Assembly: GCF_022539505.1 (NCBI RefSeq)
Contig: NC_061514.1
Coordinates: forward strand, 244,206,124 to 244,270,123
Direction of reading: 5' to 3'
DNA: 64,000 bases
From: Lolium rigidum
Lineage: Eukaryota > Streptophyta > Magnoliopsida > Poales > Poaceae
A program made the position numbers and the translations under genes. Below the pieces are notes generated by a model. The model was given only the letters and a program-made list of their open reading frames with translations. It had not been told where the DNA came from and searched no databases. This document shows positions 19,506 to 32,825 of this stretch, in pieces. Positions within the stretch are counted from its first letter, which is position 1, and the number at the start of each line of letters is the position of its first letter.

Positions 19506-22500
19506 GGGCTAATTTGGTTGTTGGGGACCGGTATCCCTGGGCAGTAAACCCCCACCCGGAATTTCCCTGCTCACACGGGATCCCCACTCCTACCCGGGGA
19601 AATTGCTCTGTTCCATTTGGACGGCAAGGGAAAGGCAGTACGCACTATCGACAGATGAAGTAGCTAGGCAGCTACGCTGCTCCTGGTTCTTTCTGCTGTA
19701 TGCGTGCGTGTCTTCTAATCCAGCAATTGCATATGAATGAATCACGTACTATCCTAAAAAAAAACTAGGCAGCTACTGTAGTCTCGATCGGGAGCATACC
19801 AAAATATAAAAAATGGGTCACTGTGACCAAAAATCACCAGAAATAACTTAGTTTTCTTATCATAATGTCTTACCAATTTTATAACATAAACTTTTATTTT
19901 TATTTTTTTAGTTCAAGATGGTTGGAGTTTGGGACTATAAATTAATACATGAATTTCCCCAAAAAAAAATTAATACATGAATTTGAAGGTAGATCAAGAC
20001 AATAGAAATACACAGATAATTATCAAAGCAAAAAAATATCTTGCATCAAACATACACACGACCAGTCTTACATGTGTGAGACAAACAATCGAACATCAAG
20101 GATAAATATAATATGCTAATTATGTTTCAAAATTGAAAATGGTAACTATATTACAAGTTCATCTGGGAACAATATTTTGCTCCACTAAAAAAATCGCAAT
20201 CGTGCGCATAACTTCCACCATCAACTTCTCGAACATCTCCCTCGACTTGCTGCCTTGTGGATCTGGGCCCAGAAATTCATCTTGAGGTCAGCAGGGACAA
20301 CATGGCGGTGGTGAGGAGAACAAGAAGAAATAGGAGCACACTCTCAGGCTCTAGGCTAACCACGTGGTGGTGGGTCTGGTGGCAACAAGGTCGTCGGTGA
20401 GAAGCATCAGGGCTGCATCTGCATTGATTAGTTGAAGGAGGAAGAACAGAGCCCATTTTCAGATAAGATGATCTCCAACTGTCTATCCTTAACAAACCGG
20501 AAAAAGGGCGATGCAAGTTGAACAATAATATATGTTATTGTAAGATATACATGTCGGATTGATGAAACTAATTTTCAACTACTGCGATGCAAGTTGAACT
20601 TTTGACTCGGAAAAAGAAACCATGCACACACCAAAAAAGATACGGTCAGAGGAAGGAGGAATGCCACGGGGCGAAACCACTATGTGACTGGTTCTAGCTT
20701 TACAAGAAATCAGAGCATTTTTTTAGCAAGAAATCAAAGTACTCAAGTTGTACTACTGCACTATTGGTTATGGAGATCAGACAACAACACCAAACAATGC
20801 TGAATGGTACCAATAAATGAGGTATATTGTGAAGGCAAATGCAAGCTACATTGAACTTGAGCACAGATTCAATCAACTTCACATGTAATTGACTAGAGCA
20901 TAGAAATTACATGCATTAACAGGAACTATCCAAGGATACTTTACAGAACTAGTTTGTACAAATACTATTAACACCATATGTCCAGGTTACATACAAAATC
21001 AAAGTACACAGGGGCAACCAACATAGAGTTATCCTCGACCAGATGCTAGAGTAGCAGCGAAACAGAGCGGAAAACAGAGTATGACCTTGGATGTTGCCTC
21101 CTTCACCTAATCAGGAACTCCCATCGCCCAATGCATAGATCCTAATTTCAAAACAGAAAAGAAAATAGAATGTAATCGAGACTTCAAAAGGTAATACTGC
21201 ATAAATTTCCAAAGATGGTACTTTAATTGTTTGTACCTCAAGCAAGGGGTTATTTCCGAAGACTACCACATGAATTGGCGAAAATATATGTCTAGCTATT
21301 CTTACTTCTTAGTAATAGGGCAGTTTGGTTTATCCTTACAGATTGTAAGCTGAATTAGGGCGAGGCTAGTACAAGCTGACTAGTCCATTTGATATGTGAT
21401 GCTACAGGCTGACCAGTACAGGAACTCATGAAGTCCTAGATGCAAATGGAGAACCTTTTGCACAATTAGTTTGGCTCTACAACAACTCATTTAAAACATT
21501 AAATTAAGAACTCAAGGTCTGTGCCCTCCGCCCAGCCTCTTGCATCACAGGCAACAAGCGACATTTTTCACACAGCTCAACTCCAGTATGCATCATTGAC
21601 AAGGAGTTACAATTTACAAACAGAAGATGGCCTCAACTACAAACCAACTAGCTCACTACAGGTTACCACATTACATGTTTTTTTTTAGAAAGGAGATGCC
21701 ACATATTATTTACAGCAAAAAAGAAACAGAGAGATGCTGCACTTATTCAAGTGTCATTAAAAAGTTCACACTGATAATTGTCGCTAGCCAATGAGAAGTT
21801 ATTAAGCTTTGCAGCAAGCTACGATCGCATTTTCCTTTCTTTCTTTTTCGAGGAAAAATATGATTGCTTGGATGATATATAGGCCCATACACATCCTAAA
21901 TAATGATACAAGTTCAGAAACAACTCATTTAAAACATTAAATCATACCATGGGGAATCTAAATCGGGAAGAGAAGGGGAAGAAGGTTGTGCTGATGTTCT
22001 CACCGGTGATCTGAGAATGACAAGTACTGACAGAGATTAGTGAGTCACAAACATACTCAGGCATAGATCAAATCCCCAGAATTATGAGATCAAATCTTAT
22101 GGGAAAACTAAGGATTCCTGTTTGCTAGACATCTCAATTGCAAGAATTCGACCGAACACATCAAGAACAGCCCAAAAGTGAAATAGAAAATTTACTTGCA
22201 AGATCTGATGTAGCACCAGTAGATCTGAGCATGTAGAGGGAAAATATGGAGGAGGAGGTTGTGCTCTCCCGCGACTAGAGGACTCGGTTCATCGCCGGAG
22301 GAGAGGAGGACCGTCGCCGTTCCCGGAGGAAGACCACCGTCGCCGTTCCCCGAGGAAGACCACCGTCGCCATTGCCGGAGGGGAGAGGAGCTTCGATGGA
22401 GGCGGAGTAGAGCTCAGCGGAAGGAGATGGAGGACCGTGGAGGCGCAGATCTCGGGAGGCGCCTCGCTCCGGTCGCCGGAGGAAGTAGAGCAGCAGGTGG

Positions 22501-22728
22501 ATGCATCGCCACCCGCGGCGTCGCCTGAGAGCCACTCGAGGAATTCGTTCCCCATGTCCGGACTAGTGGAATGGTGGCCCGGGGAAAGGCCGCGGAAGGG
22601 ACCGGTTTCCCTCACCCGTGGACAACCAAACAGCGCGGTTGTTGGACCCGGGCCAACTAGGCCCGGGGTTTTGTTAGCCCGGGAAAACTAGGGGAACCCC
22701 CCGGGAAAGGCCGGAACCAAACAAGCCC
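19506..22728. mobile_element. Element E: DNA transposon with PIF/Harbinger-like ends in C's LTR
   Basis: The other LTR of C gives the empty site, so the insertion is exact: 3223 bp between TSDs TCA (19503-19505 and 22729-22731). Ends are GGGCTAATTTGGTTG and, inverted, GGGCTTGTTTGGTTC, matching at 12 of 15 positions. The GGGC..GTTTGG terminus and 3-bp duplication point to PIF/Harbinger; the usual target is TWA, so TCA is slightly off. No transposase ORF is visible. The interior is mostly AT-rich, with a GC-rich coding-looking patch at 22275-22615. A 22-24-bp sequence (CAACTCATTTAAAACATTAA) occurs twice, near 21484 and 21920. Confidence 0.8.
22275..22615 (-). other. Exon-like GC-rich segment in element E
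   Basis: On minus an ATG at about 22555 opens MGNEFLEWLSGDAAGGD and the ORF runs to about 22289. A second ORF in another frame covers 22275-22535. The centre includes three tandem units of about 26 bp (GACCACCGTCGCCGTTCC, 22309-22385). GC content contrasts strongly with the surrounding AT-rich sequence, as for a captured first exon. No family recognised; it could equally be a non-coding GC-rich subterminal region. Confidence 0.35.
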
Positions 22729-22731
22729 TCA

Positions 22732-23922
22732 AGGAGGGAGTCCTACCCAAGGTGGGACTCCCACCTTTCCTTTAGGTGGGGTGGCCGGCCACCTATGGTG
22801 GAGTCCACCTGGGACTCCACCCTTTAGGGTTTGGCTGGTCATGCAAGGTGGAGTCCCTTCGGGACTCCACTTTCCATGGTGATTTCTTCCGGACTTTTCT
22901 AGAACTTTCTAGAACCTGCCATAAATGCACCGGATCATTTCCAAACTTGGAATATGACTTCCTATATATGAATCTTATTCTCCGGACCATTCCGGGCCTC
23001 CTCGTGATGTCCTGGATCCCATCCGAGACTCCGAACAAAACTTCGAACTCCATTCCTTATTCCATATCTACTTAAACGACATCAAACTTTAAGTGTGTCA
23101 CCCTACGGTTCGCGAACTATGTAGACATGGTTGAGACCTCTCTCCGGCCAATAACCAATAGCGGGATCTGGAGATCCATAATGGCTCCCACATATTCAAC
23201 GATGACTTAGCGATCGAATGAACCATTCACATACGATACCAATTCCCTTTGTCACGCGATATTTTACTTGTCCGAGGTTTGATCATCGGTATCTCTATAC
23301 CTTGTTCAACCTCGTCTCCGACAAGTACTCTTTACTCGTACCGTGGTATGTGGTCTCTTATGAACCATTCATATGCTTGCAAGCTAATTAGACGACATTC
23401 CACCGAGAGGGCCCAGAAGTATATCTATCCAGTCATCGGGATGGACAAATCCCACTGTTCATCCATATGCCTCAACTCATACTTTCCGGATACTTAATCC
23501 CACCTTTATAACCACCCATTTACGCAGTGGCGTTTGATGTAATCAAAGTACCTTTCCAGTATAAGTGATTTACATGATCTCATGGTCGAAGGACTAGGTA
23601 ACTATGTATCGAAAGCTTATAGCAAATAACTTAATGACGTGATCTTATGCTACGCTTAATTGGGTGTGTCCATTACATCATTCATTAATGACATAACCTT
23701 GTTATTAATAACATCCAATGTTCATGATCACGAAACCATGACCATCTATTAATAAACAAGCTAGTTATACAAGAGGCTTACTAGGGACTCCTTGTTGTTT
23801 ACATAACACACATGTATCAATGTTTCGGTTAATACAATTTATAGCATGGTATGTGAACATTATCATAAACACAAAGATATATAATAACCATTTATTATTG
23901 CCTCTTGGGCATATCTCCAACA
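22732..23922 (-). repeat. Element C 3' LTR, proximal part
   Basis: Matches 42625-43809 nearly base for base and ends ATATCTCCAACA on plus. Confidence 0.92.
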
Positions 23923-23935
23923 AGTCTCCCACTTG
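23923..23935 (-). promoter_or_regulatory. Polypurine tract of element C
   Basis: On minus GCAAGTGGGAGACT lies directly before TGTTGGAGATATG, the arrangement known for BARE-type elements. Confidence 0.85.
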
Positions 23936-26900
23936 CACTAGAGTCAATAATCTAGTTTACATTTGTAAATATATAACACCTTGGCCTTCCGGTGCTTTAT
24001 CGTGTTTTGCTGATGGAAGAGGTTTTAGTCAACGGATTTGACACGCTCATAAACGTATGTATTTTGCAATTCATTTGCGTCTCAACGCATCACTCATTTT
24101 TCAAATGAGTCGGCATTAAATATGTTTGGTCTTCTGGTGGAACCTTAATCCCGCGGTCTGAAACATGTCACTAATATTGTCACACACAATATAGCTTCAA
24201 AGTTCTGACACTATCGGAACTACACCAAGTTCTCAAAGAACCTCTTGACTTAACATCCTCGGTCATTGTCAAAACAATGACATACTCTGCCTTCGTTTGT
24301 AGAATCCGTCAAAATATTTAGAACTCTTCTAAATCTAGCATAGACAACTTCTAGCTCATTGTGCTACCTTTTAAACAACATTTAGTCTAATTTGAGATTG
24401 AAAATTTATTTTTATATGTGACAAAACAAATATTGGTGCAACACCTTACAGCGATTTGTTTGTCATTTCTCCATATAAAACTATATATATATATATATAT
24501 CCTTGGTTCTTCTTAAGTACTCAAGAATATTCTTACTGTTTTTCAATGATCATCACATGAATCATTCTGGTACATGCTCATAACACTTTTAGAGCACAGC
24601 ACATCTGATTGTGTACATATTATTCGTGATCTATAATCACTCATGTGTTTTTACTGATTGAGTGTCAGATACACTCAAGTCTTGTTTAAACCTTCACATG
24701 ACAAGAACATTTTCTTAATATTTCTATATTGAACTACTTCAATATCCATTCTATGTACTTTGACTTAAACTTATTTATGTGTTTCAATCTATCTTCATAG
24801 ATCTTGACACTAAATTTGTTTCAGTCCATATCCTTTCATTGAAGTTAATTCTCAATGAAACCTTTTATAATCAAGTATATAATTACATCATTTATAACCA
24901 ACTATATGTCATCTACATAAGTATTATAAATATGTCTCAGCGCTCCCACTTAATTTCTTGCAAATGCAAGTATCTTCATCGTTTCTGATGAAATCAAAAA
25001 CTCTTTGACTATTTCATCCGGTGAAGATTTCCAACTCCGCGATACTCACTTCATCTAATTGAAATTCGTATACCTATCTAGTATTCCACGGACTAGCAAA
25101 ACTCTTGGTTGTATCTTGTATACACCTTTAATACACACTTCTGATAAGTAATGTATTTTGCCATCCTACTAGCATATCTCATAAAAGAAATATGTAGTGA
25201 TTACTAGAATAATCCACATAGACTATAAGCATTGCTACGGAAGATCTAATCTTATCGTAGTCAACTCTTTGAACTTTGTCGTAAACAACTTTTCGACAAG
25301 TCGAGCTTCTTCAAGGATATTTCATCCAAGTCCATCAATTTTATAGATCCATTTACTTTCAAAAAGTATTCATTTATCTTGGATTTCATGGCGTATAGCC
25401 ATTTTAACGAGTCGGGGCCCATCATAACTTCTTTGTTTGTAGTTGGTTTATCATTGTTCAAAATCAATTCTTTGTCCACAAATCATTTATTTGATCACAA
25501 AGTAAACCATACCTACAAGGTTCAATAAGTACTTCGATCTCCATGGCTAAAACACTTTGTAGTCATGAAAGCCATGATCGTCGTGGCCGCTTCCGGAACC
25601 AATTTCCGATGCTGCGCTACTCTGATCATTATGCTCAGGTTCATAAACCTTATCAAGTTCTATTGTCCTCCCACTCAAATATTTCGCTAGAAAACAATTT
25701 CTTGGAAATAAGCAAGTAACATTAACAAACACTTTTGTCTTTTACTTCATAGTGAAAAGAATTCCCAATCAATTCTTTGGGATAACCAACAAAGACATTC
25801 ATCCGATTTTGGTTGTAAACTCTTAGACCAAAATTTAAAGAAAAGACTATTAAGGTTTATACCCATGCCATAACTTGTATGGTGTCATTTCAACAGATCA
25901 TGATGATGCTCTATTTAGTGTAAAAGCGGTAGTCTCTAAAGCATAATTCACAAAAATATAATGGCATCAATATTTTATCTCATCATTGACCCAACAAGGT
26001 TTGGATACATCTCTCGGATACTCCATCATCACTATGATACTCCAAGAAACGTGAGTTGTAGAACAATTTCATAACTCTCTTAGATGTTCGCTAAAAATCG
26101 TAATTCAAATATTTCCACCATGATCCAATCATAGATATTTGATTTTTCTATTACGATGATTTCCAATTCATGCTGAATTTTATTTGAATCCATTCAAATG
26201 TTTCAAACTTCTTCCTTATCGAATATATCCACATTTATATACTCAATTCATTGTTGGAAGTTTTCATGAAGTAGAAGAATCTCCCGCACACAACTATGCA
26301 CAGTGAACCACATATATCATCATGTATGTTTCACTAAGTTAGTTGCTCGTTCAACTCTTGGCCTATGAACGGTATTTTAGTCATTCTCTTTAGAAAAGAT
26401 TTGCAAGCGCCAAACGATTCAAAAATCAAATGACTCCAAAAATCCATTTGCATGGAGTTCCTTCATGCATTCCTTTCTAACATGACCTAAATGGCGGTTC
26501 CTCTAATAAGTGGAATTCAAATCATTTGCCTTATGGCATTTTAGTGTCAGTATTATGTGTGTGTGTTTCACCATTAAGATTTATAATAACTTATCCATCG
26601 TACATGGAGTAATGTCATAATTTGAACAACTCATTGTTTTCATTTGACCAGAGCAAAATAACAATTATTAAGTTCTTTATTATAAATTCTAAGGGCTAGG
26701 TAGAATGCCAACGACAAACATGATAACACTTTATTATGTTCCAGACGTGCATTATTACCATATTCCTTATTAATCACTTAGGCCATCGTATTCTTGTATT
26801 GCGTTGTATTGTATGACATCTCATACCAACCAACCTGGTACAAATAGCCAAGAATTTCATTATGTGACCAAACAAGGAATACATCCATAACATGTATATC

Positions 26901-27214
26901 ATTTATATACACCTGAGCTAGACTTTCTAGTCTTTTCTTTCTTTCTGCCAATAATCTTTTGTAGTTTCTCTTTTAGCTTTCCTCATTATTCGGAAAAACA
27001 CTTCAACATCAATAACTTCTAGGTTTGTTGGTCAAATACCAATAACCTTGAGGTTCTTACTTTGAAGTTGATCATCATATGATAAGTGTTCCGGATTTCA
27101 CTATTAGTAACCTTTTAATATGATGAACAATTTCACTCATAATTTTATCCATCATATCATGACGACTTTTCGAGACCATGTCTGTACATGCTAGGCTCGT
27201 AAAGTTTAACCTCA
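23936..27214 (-). pseudogene. pol: Element C: decayed Copia pol
   Basis: Stops and indels fill all minus frames, but Copia landmarks survive. At 25261-25479 PTTNKEVMMGPDSLKWLYAM corresponds to the start of a Copia RT domain. At 25547-25732 VFLxxNCFLAKYLSG-like residues and ELDKVYEPEH resemble the integrase-RT linker. At 24904-24918 the minus strand reads TATGTAGATGACATA, that is YVDDI, the Copia RT catalytic motif. A dinucleotide AT run sits at about 24483-24500. Far more decayed than the nearly identical LTRs predict, so C was probably copied as an already defective element (inference). Confidence 0.75.
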
Positions 27215-27219
27215 CTATT

Positions 27220-27604
27220 TGACATAGGCATCCCCAATGGGCCTGCCGAAGATAGTACCCGGGGTTTACTGAAGGCCCACGACTCGAAGAATAAGAAAGA
27301 TCGGAAGCCCAAGTTGGTATTAAGGAAAGTTAGAGTTGTATTACGAGATGATGTTTGTAATCTTGCGGGATGAGTTGGAAACCCTCCCGGACTCTGTAAC
27401 TTGTACAATACGAATCCCTCGGCTCCACCTCCTATATAAGGGGGAGTCGAGGGACAAAAAAACATCAAATCATTGTCTCTCAAACCCTAGTTTTCGTAAT
27501 CGTCGAGTACTTTTCGGCTGAAACCTTCGAGATCTACTTGCCCTCTACTTCCAACTAAACCCTAGTCTACAACCCGTAGGCATTGACAAGTTAATCCCTT
27601 GTCA
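27220..27604 (+). repeat. 5' LTR of element D
   Basis: 385 bp. TATA box TATATAAG at 27433-27440. The related element H to the right has the same LTR type in reverse. Confidence 0.93.
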
Positions 27605-27622
27605 ATCGGCGCCATATGTGGG
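27605..27622 (+). promoter_or_regulatory. Primer binding site of element D
   Basis: ATCGGCGCCATATGTGGG follows the LTR directly; a one-base variant of the TTGGCGCC-type site common in this lineage. Confidence 0.65.
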
Positions 27623-27650
27623 AATTAGAGGCGTCAAGGATCTAGTCTCT

Positions 27651-29990
27651 ATGGCACGTTCAAGATCGTCGACTTCATCAACTGCAAGCAACGCAATGGA
27701 TCGAGGTAAACAGATCGCAACTGGTCTGTCGATTTTGTTCCTCACCCGCCCTCCCGTTTGGATGCATATGCGTATCTGGAGGAGCCTATGGAGATGACGT
27801 TCGGAAGATTCCACTTTCGCGTCGAGAAAGAGGGAGCGTATCGTCTCGAAATTCCGATCTCGTCGGGATTGTCGGCGGTCGATTCCGATTTTCGAACTCA
27901 ACATCGTCAATCGAGTCGGGCGAAGAGGAGACTTCATCGCCACGCTTCATCAGCACCGGGGCAAGCGAAAAGCTCGCCAAGATCTTCGACGACATGTCCT
28001 TCGAGTCATCCGCGGACTCCTATATAAGCGATGACTCGAGCGGTGTCGACGACTTTAACTTCATCGACAAATCCACTACTGTGGGCAAGGTCTTCACCAA
28101 TCTTTATGATGGTGTCACCAAACATAGCACAGATCTGAATACAAAATACCATCAGATTTATGCCATCGGAGAGCCAAGCCGTGATCAGGAGGAAACATCT
28201 GAGGCTTTCGACGATTTGGGAAATCCATACGTCGATCCCTCTGATTTACGACGAGGTCTAGGCAACAAATATGTCGGACCTGAGCCTCGTGATAGAGTTC
28301 AACTCCCGCAAGCAGCATGGGATAGAGCCGCAAGAGCTATGGACGGCTCAGAACCAATGGCCACAACAGCCACGCCAGAAGAGTTGCAAGCATATCAATA
28401 TAGGCTCGCACGAGCTGCAAGGGAGTTGGAAAAACGAGACGAGCTACTGCGAACGAGAAGAAAGGAGGCAGCCTCCGCATCAAGCGAGGCGAAGAGCGGA
28501 GTTAAGTCGACAATCCGGAACTTCGGGAGATAGCCACGGGGAAGCTCGGAACGAGAGCAAGATCAAGGCTGCAAAACATACCTGAAGGAGAAAGAGAGCA
28601 CTTGGTTCAAAACCTCGACATGTCTTTTATGTCGATAGACACGAGAGGGAACATCATCCCCAAGACACCGGAAAGCTGGGTATATGGCGACACGAGGCCT
28701 TTATCCTTGCATCCGGGCCACCTCCGGGAGATCCAAGGGAGGCATTGTACAACATGGCAATGGCGGGAGTCGGAGCCATGGGAACGGCGTTTGCATCAAC
28801 ACCTCCCGAAGGAACGGCAAGGCAAAATAGTCCACGACCTGCGGCAGCGGCAGCGGCGGCTCTGAAGGAACAAGTGGAGCAAGAGACACATCGGCACAAG
28901 CAAGGGTGGACAGAGCACGACAAAGTAGAAGGGAACATCGGCATTCCCCAGAACTAAACGACGAGGATATGTGCGGTTTGCCATGCTTCACAAGGAGAGT
29001 CCGAAAAACTCGAGTCCCTTCGGGATTTAAGTTGCACTGATAACTTCAAGAAATTCGACGGCTTGCAAGATCCGGAGGATTGGCTAGTTGATTACCTCGA
29101 GACGGTGAAGCTCACGGGAGGGACCGAGCAACGGCTATGCAAAGCATCCGGGTGCATTTGAGTGGAGCCGCGCGATCTTGGATAAAGAAACTTCCTCCGG
29201 GATCTATCGACGAGTATGGGATAGCTTCGAGGACATATTCGTCAAGAATTTCCGGTCCACACTGCAAAAAACCTGCATCGCTAGAGGAATTGAGGGCGTG
29301 TCGACAAAAGCCAGACGAACCAATGAGAAAATACATCCAAAGATGGAATATCATTAAAAACTCGGCGAGAGAATATATGCGACGAGAGAGCAATAGATGC
29401 GTTTGTCGCGGGAATCGGGCGAGGAGATTTTGTCGAGGATTTGGGGAGGACCAATCCAAAGACGAGTATCCGCATTAATGGAGATAGCAAACGGATGGGC
29501 GGATGGAGAAGATGCCGTTCACAACAAACGGCATAGGTCACCGAGAGGAGGACCGCGGCCGAAATTATCAAAGTAGGCGACGATTTCCTCGGCGGTACTC
29601 GAGTTATGATGCTCCTGGGCAAATTTCGGCTGGCTTCAGAGCAAGCGCCGGAGGAAACAACGAGAGATGATTACCGAGAGGAGCAACGAGCAGCGAGCGA
29701 CAATAGAGATGACTCTCGAAACAACGAGGCAAAATACCGGGTCAAGGTTCCGGAGACCTTTTGTGTCCCCTGAAGAGATGATGAACGGGCCATGTCGGAT
29801 GCATTTTTATCTCGACAATAATGGAAAAAGACGGTCGGGACACTTGCAAAAGGATTGCCGAAATTTCCGAGGCAATGTTAAGGTGGGCGGGGCATGCTAA
29901 TGCTCGGGCGGCGCACAGAAATCCTCAAGGACCCGGGAGTGAGATTCACTTGCCACCTCCTCCCGCGATTACGGACGAAAATCGACATCA
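27651..29990 (+). pseudogene. gag: gag of element D, several frameshifts
   Basis: The ATG at 27651 opens MARSRSSTSSTASNAMDRGK. Longest intact piece 27994-28533 is acidic then helical (RLARAARELEKRDELLRTRR, coiled-coil-like). The capsid-type core is at about 29040-29400: FKKFDGLQDPEDWL-like residues, VHLSGAARSWIKKLPPGSI, LEELRACRQKPDEPMRKY. A zinc-knuckle variant follows at about 29775-29865 (CRMHFYLDNNGKRRSGH and DCRNF). Frames change at least four times, so it cannot make a full gag. Confidence 0.8.
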
Positions 29991-30360
29991 GCTCGAGAAT
30001 AGCGGCAGCACTTGCTCCACCGCCTTATGTTGATCCCAACTCTAACGGAGCGGTCTCGATGATTCGGAAAAGCGAGGCCATCCAATAGAGCTCGGAAAGT
30101 AATCTCGCGACAGGTGTTTATGGCAGAGAAGATGCCTCCACCGACGGTCGAGTACCTTAGCTGGTCGGGGCAAGATATTGGCTTCACAATAGCTGATCAT
30201 CCACGAGCAAGTTCCTCGACCGGGGCGGTCGGCACTCATCTTACCGGCGGTAATTGCGGGATTCGATGTATCTCGAGTGTTCATAGATGGCGGCGGCGGT
30301 TTAAACCTTATGTATGCGAGATACACTAAGGAAGATGAACATATCCCTAGCAAACCTGAA
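29991..30360 (+). pseudogene. pol: Element D protease remnant
   Basis: After a linker with PPPTVEYLSWSGQDIGF, the reading frame near 30275-30340 gives VFIDGGGGLNLMYA, corresponding to the retropepsin-like active-site loop where D-S/T-G is normal; here it is D-G-G. The sequence has frame breaks on both sides. It would cleave the polyprotein if intact. Confidence 0.55.
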
Positions 30361-30479
30361 ACCAACCGACACGCGATTCCACGGTATCACACCGGAGAAG
30401 CCAAGTTATCCGTCTGAGGAAGATTAATCTCGACGTTCGGTTCGGGCCCGAGAAAACTACAGAATAGAAAGGCTGGAGT

Positions 30480-32280
30480 TCGAAGTCGTGGATTTCCCAT
30501 CACAGTATCACGCTTTGTTGGGACGACCAGCATATGCTAGGTTTATGGCGGTACCACATTACACGTACCTGTTGTGGAGGATGCCTGGACCTAAGGGACC
30601 AATCACAGTCAAAGGAAGCTTTGCGCTAGCCGATAAGTGTGATAAGGATTTTCATCGGCTGTCAGAAACTTTCGGGATGCAAGCGAGAATACATGGCATC
30701 AAGACTCACAACTGATTATGATGTGTTGCCAGATGTAGGAAGGCCAAACAAAGAATCAACTTTTAACACCGAGAAAAATTCTAAGGAGGTGCAGATTCAC
30801 CCGAACGGACCCGAAAAAGACGACGTCCATTGCGACAGACATGGACCTCGCATAGGAAAGCGCGCTCGTCGAGTTCCTCCGTGAGCATTGGAAAATCTTC
30901 GCATGGTGTCCAGCTGACATGCCAGGAGTACCCAGGGAACTTGCCGAGCACCACCTAAACTTGGATCCACTAGCGAGACCAATCAAACAACCTTTGCGGC
31001 GTTTTTCGGAGCCAAACCGCAAAGCTATGCTATCAGAAATCGATCGACTAAGAGAAGCTGGTTTTATCAAGGAGCTGCATACAGAGGCCACATGGGTAGC
31101 AAATCCAGTGTTGGTGCCGAAGAAAAACACTAAAGTCCTTCGCATGTGCGTCGATTTTACGTGTCTCAATAAACATTGCCCAAAGGATCACTTTCCCCTC
31201 CCAAGGATCGATCAAATTATCGACTCCACGGCGAGGGTGCGAACGTCTTTCCTTCCTGGATGCATATTCGGTTATAACCAGATCAGATTAAAAAGAAGAA
31301 GATGAGGTCAAAACAGCGTTCATCACACCTTATGGCGTGTTTTGCTATAGAACAATGCCTTTTGGTTTGAAAAACGCGGGAGCAACATACCGAGAGGATG
31401 ATGCGAAGTGCTTGGCGACACAAATTGGGAAAAACGTACAAGTGTACATCGACGATGTCGTCATAACATCAAAAAAGGGGCCGACGCTAATCGAGGATGC
31501 GAAGGAAACCTTCGACAACCTCGACAAGTTACTGTCTCAAATTGAACCCAACGAAGTGTTCCTTTGGCGTCCCTGCAGGAGAACTTCTTGGGTTTCTTGT
31601 TTCAGCAAGAGGGATTGAAGCAAATCCCGAAAAAATCCAAGCTATCGTAACAATGAGGAAGCCAACAAAGTTGAAGGAAATACAACAGCTAACTGGGCGA
31701 GTCGCAGCTTTAAGCAGATTCGTCGCCAGATTGGGAGAAAAAGCGTTACCGTTTTACGCTCTAATCAAGCAAGGAGAGAAATTCCAATGGAATGAAGAGG
31801 CAGATCGAGCCTTCGAGGATTTAAAGCGCACAATTTCGACACCACCAATCTTAGTGGCACCAAAAGAGAAGGAACCTCTCCTGCTATACATCGCAGCCAC
31901 ACCTCAGGTGGTTAGCACGGCGCTAGTCGTTGAAAGAGAGGAAGAAGGAAAACTCCATGGAGTGCAAAGGCCGGTATATTTCATCAGTGAAGTTTTATCG
32001 CCTTCAAAACAGCGGTACCCGCAGTACCAGAAGCTAGCATATGGAGTAATTACAACGGCAAGAAAATTGCGCCACTATTTTTCGGCACACCCGATAATAG
32101 TAGTCAATGAAGCACCTCTATCAAATATACTTGAACAATCCGGAAGCTACGGGCGTGTCTCCCTTTGGGGAATAGAACTTTCCCCTCGGGACATCACGTA
32201 TGAAAAAAGAAAGGCAATCAAGTCGCAAATTTTGCCAGACTTCATTGCAGAGTGGATGGAGTTGCAAAATACAGGACCCC
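30480..32280 (+). pseudogene. pol: Element D reverse transcriptase and RNase H
   Basis: The linker DFPSQYHALLGRPAYARFMA at 30490 is typical of this lineage. RT begins about 30919: REAGFIKELHTEATWVANPV, LRMCVDFTCLNKHCPKDHFPLP; a frameshift near 31240-31330 spoils the conserved LDAYSGYNQI-type block. Then TMPFGLKNAGATY and the catalytic YIDDVVIT (about 31446). Another shift near 31540 leads into an intact stretch (31497-32804) with KCSFGVPAGELLGFLVSARGI and the RNase H motifs YFISEVLSPSKQRYPQYQK and LRHYFSAHPI. Two or more indels kill it. Confidence 0.88.
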
Positions 32281-32283
32281 CAG

Positions 32284-32804
32284 ATTTGTCGAGAACCTGG
32301 ACCATGAACTTCGATGGATCCAAGAGAGTAGAAGGAGCTGGTGCAGGGGTGATACTCATATCACCTGAAGGCGACAAATTGAAGTACGTCCTACGGATGA
32401 CGTTCCCAAACGCATCTAACAATGAAGCAGAATTTGAAGCCCTTATACACGGGATGAAGATGGCGAAAGCTTGCGTCGCGACTCGAATAAAAATCTTTGG
32501 CGACTCACAATTGGTAGCTCAGCAGGTTATGAACCAATGTGATGCAGTCAATGACAGCATGGTGGCATACAAGGAGGTGTACAACGAGCTTGAGAAGATG
32601 TTTGATGGATGCGAAGTAAATCACATCAGTAGGCTGAGCAATGATGAAGCCGACGTTCTCGCAAACATCGGGTCGCAGTGCCTCCCAATCCCGCCAGGAG
32701 TGTTTTGGGAAGAGATAGCTGAGAGATCCACAAAGACAAAGAAGGCGCGAGAAGAAGACGAAGGAGGAGAAAACTTCGGCGCCTCTCAAAGAAGTTCCGG
32801 ATGA
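32284..32804 (+). pseudogene. pol: Second (archaeal-type) RNase H of element D
   Basis: WTMNFDGSKRVEGAGAGVIL (first acidic residue), NNEAEFEALIHGMKMA (Glu), IKIFGDSQLVAQQV (Asp) and SNDEADVLANIG (last Asp) form a full second RNase H. It lies between the ordinary RNase H and integrase. This extra domain is known from the Tat lineage and is thought to have replaced or supplemented the first. All four acidic residues are present, and this part of the ORF is uninterrupted. Confidence 0.88.
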
Positions 32805-32825
32805 AGAAGAGGACCGAGGAGCTGG

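Noticed and set aside
24483..24500. AT dinucleotide run
   Set aside because: A plain microsatellite of about nine units in decayed Copia sequence; nothing further.
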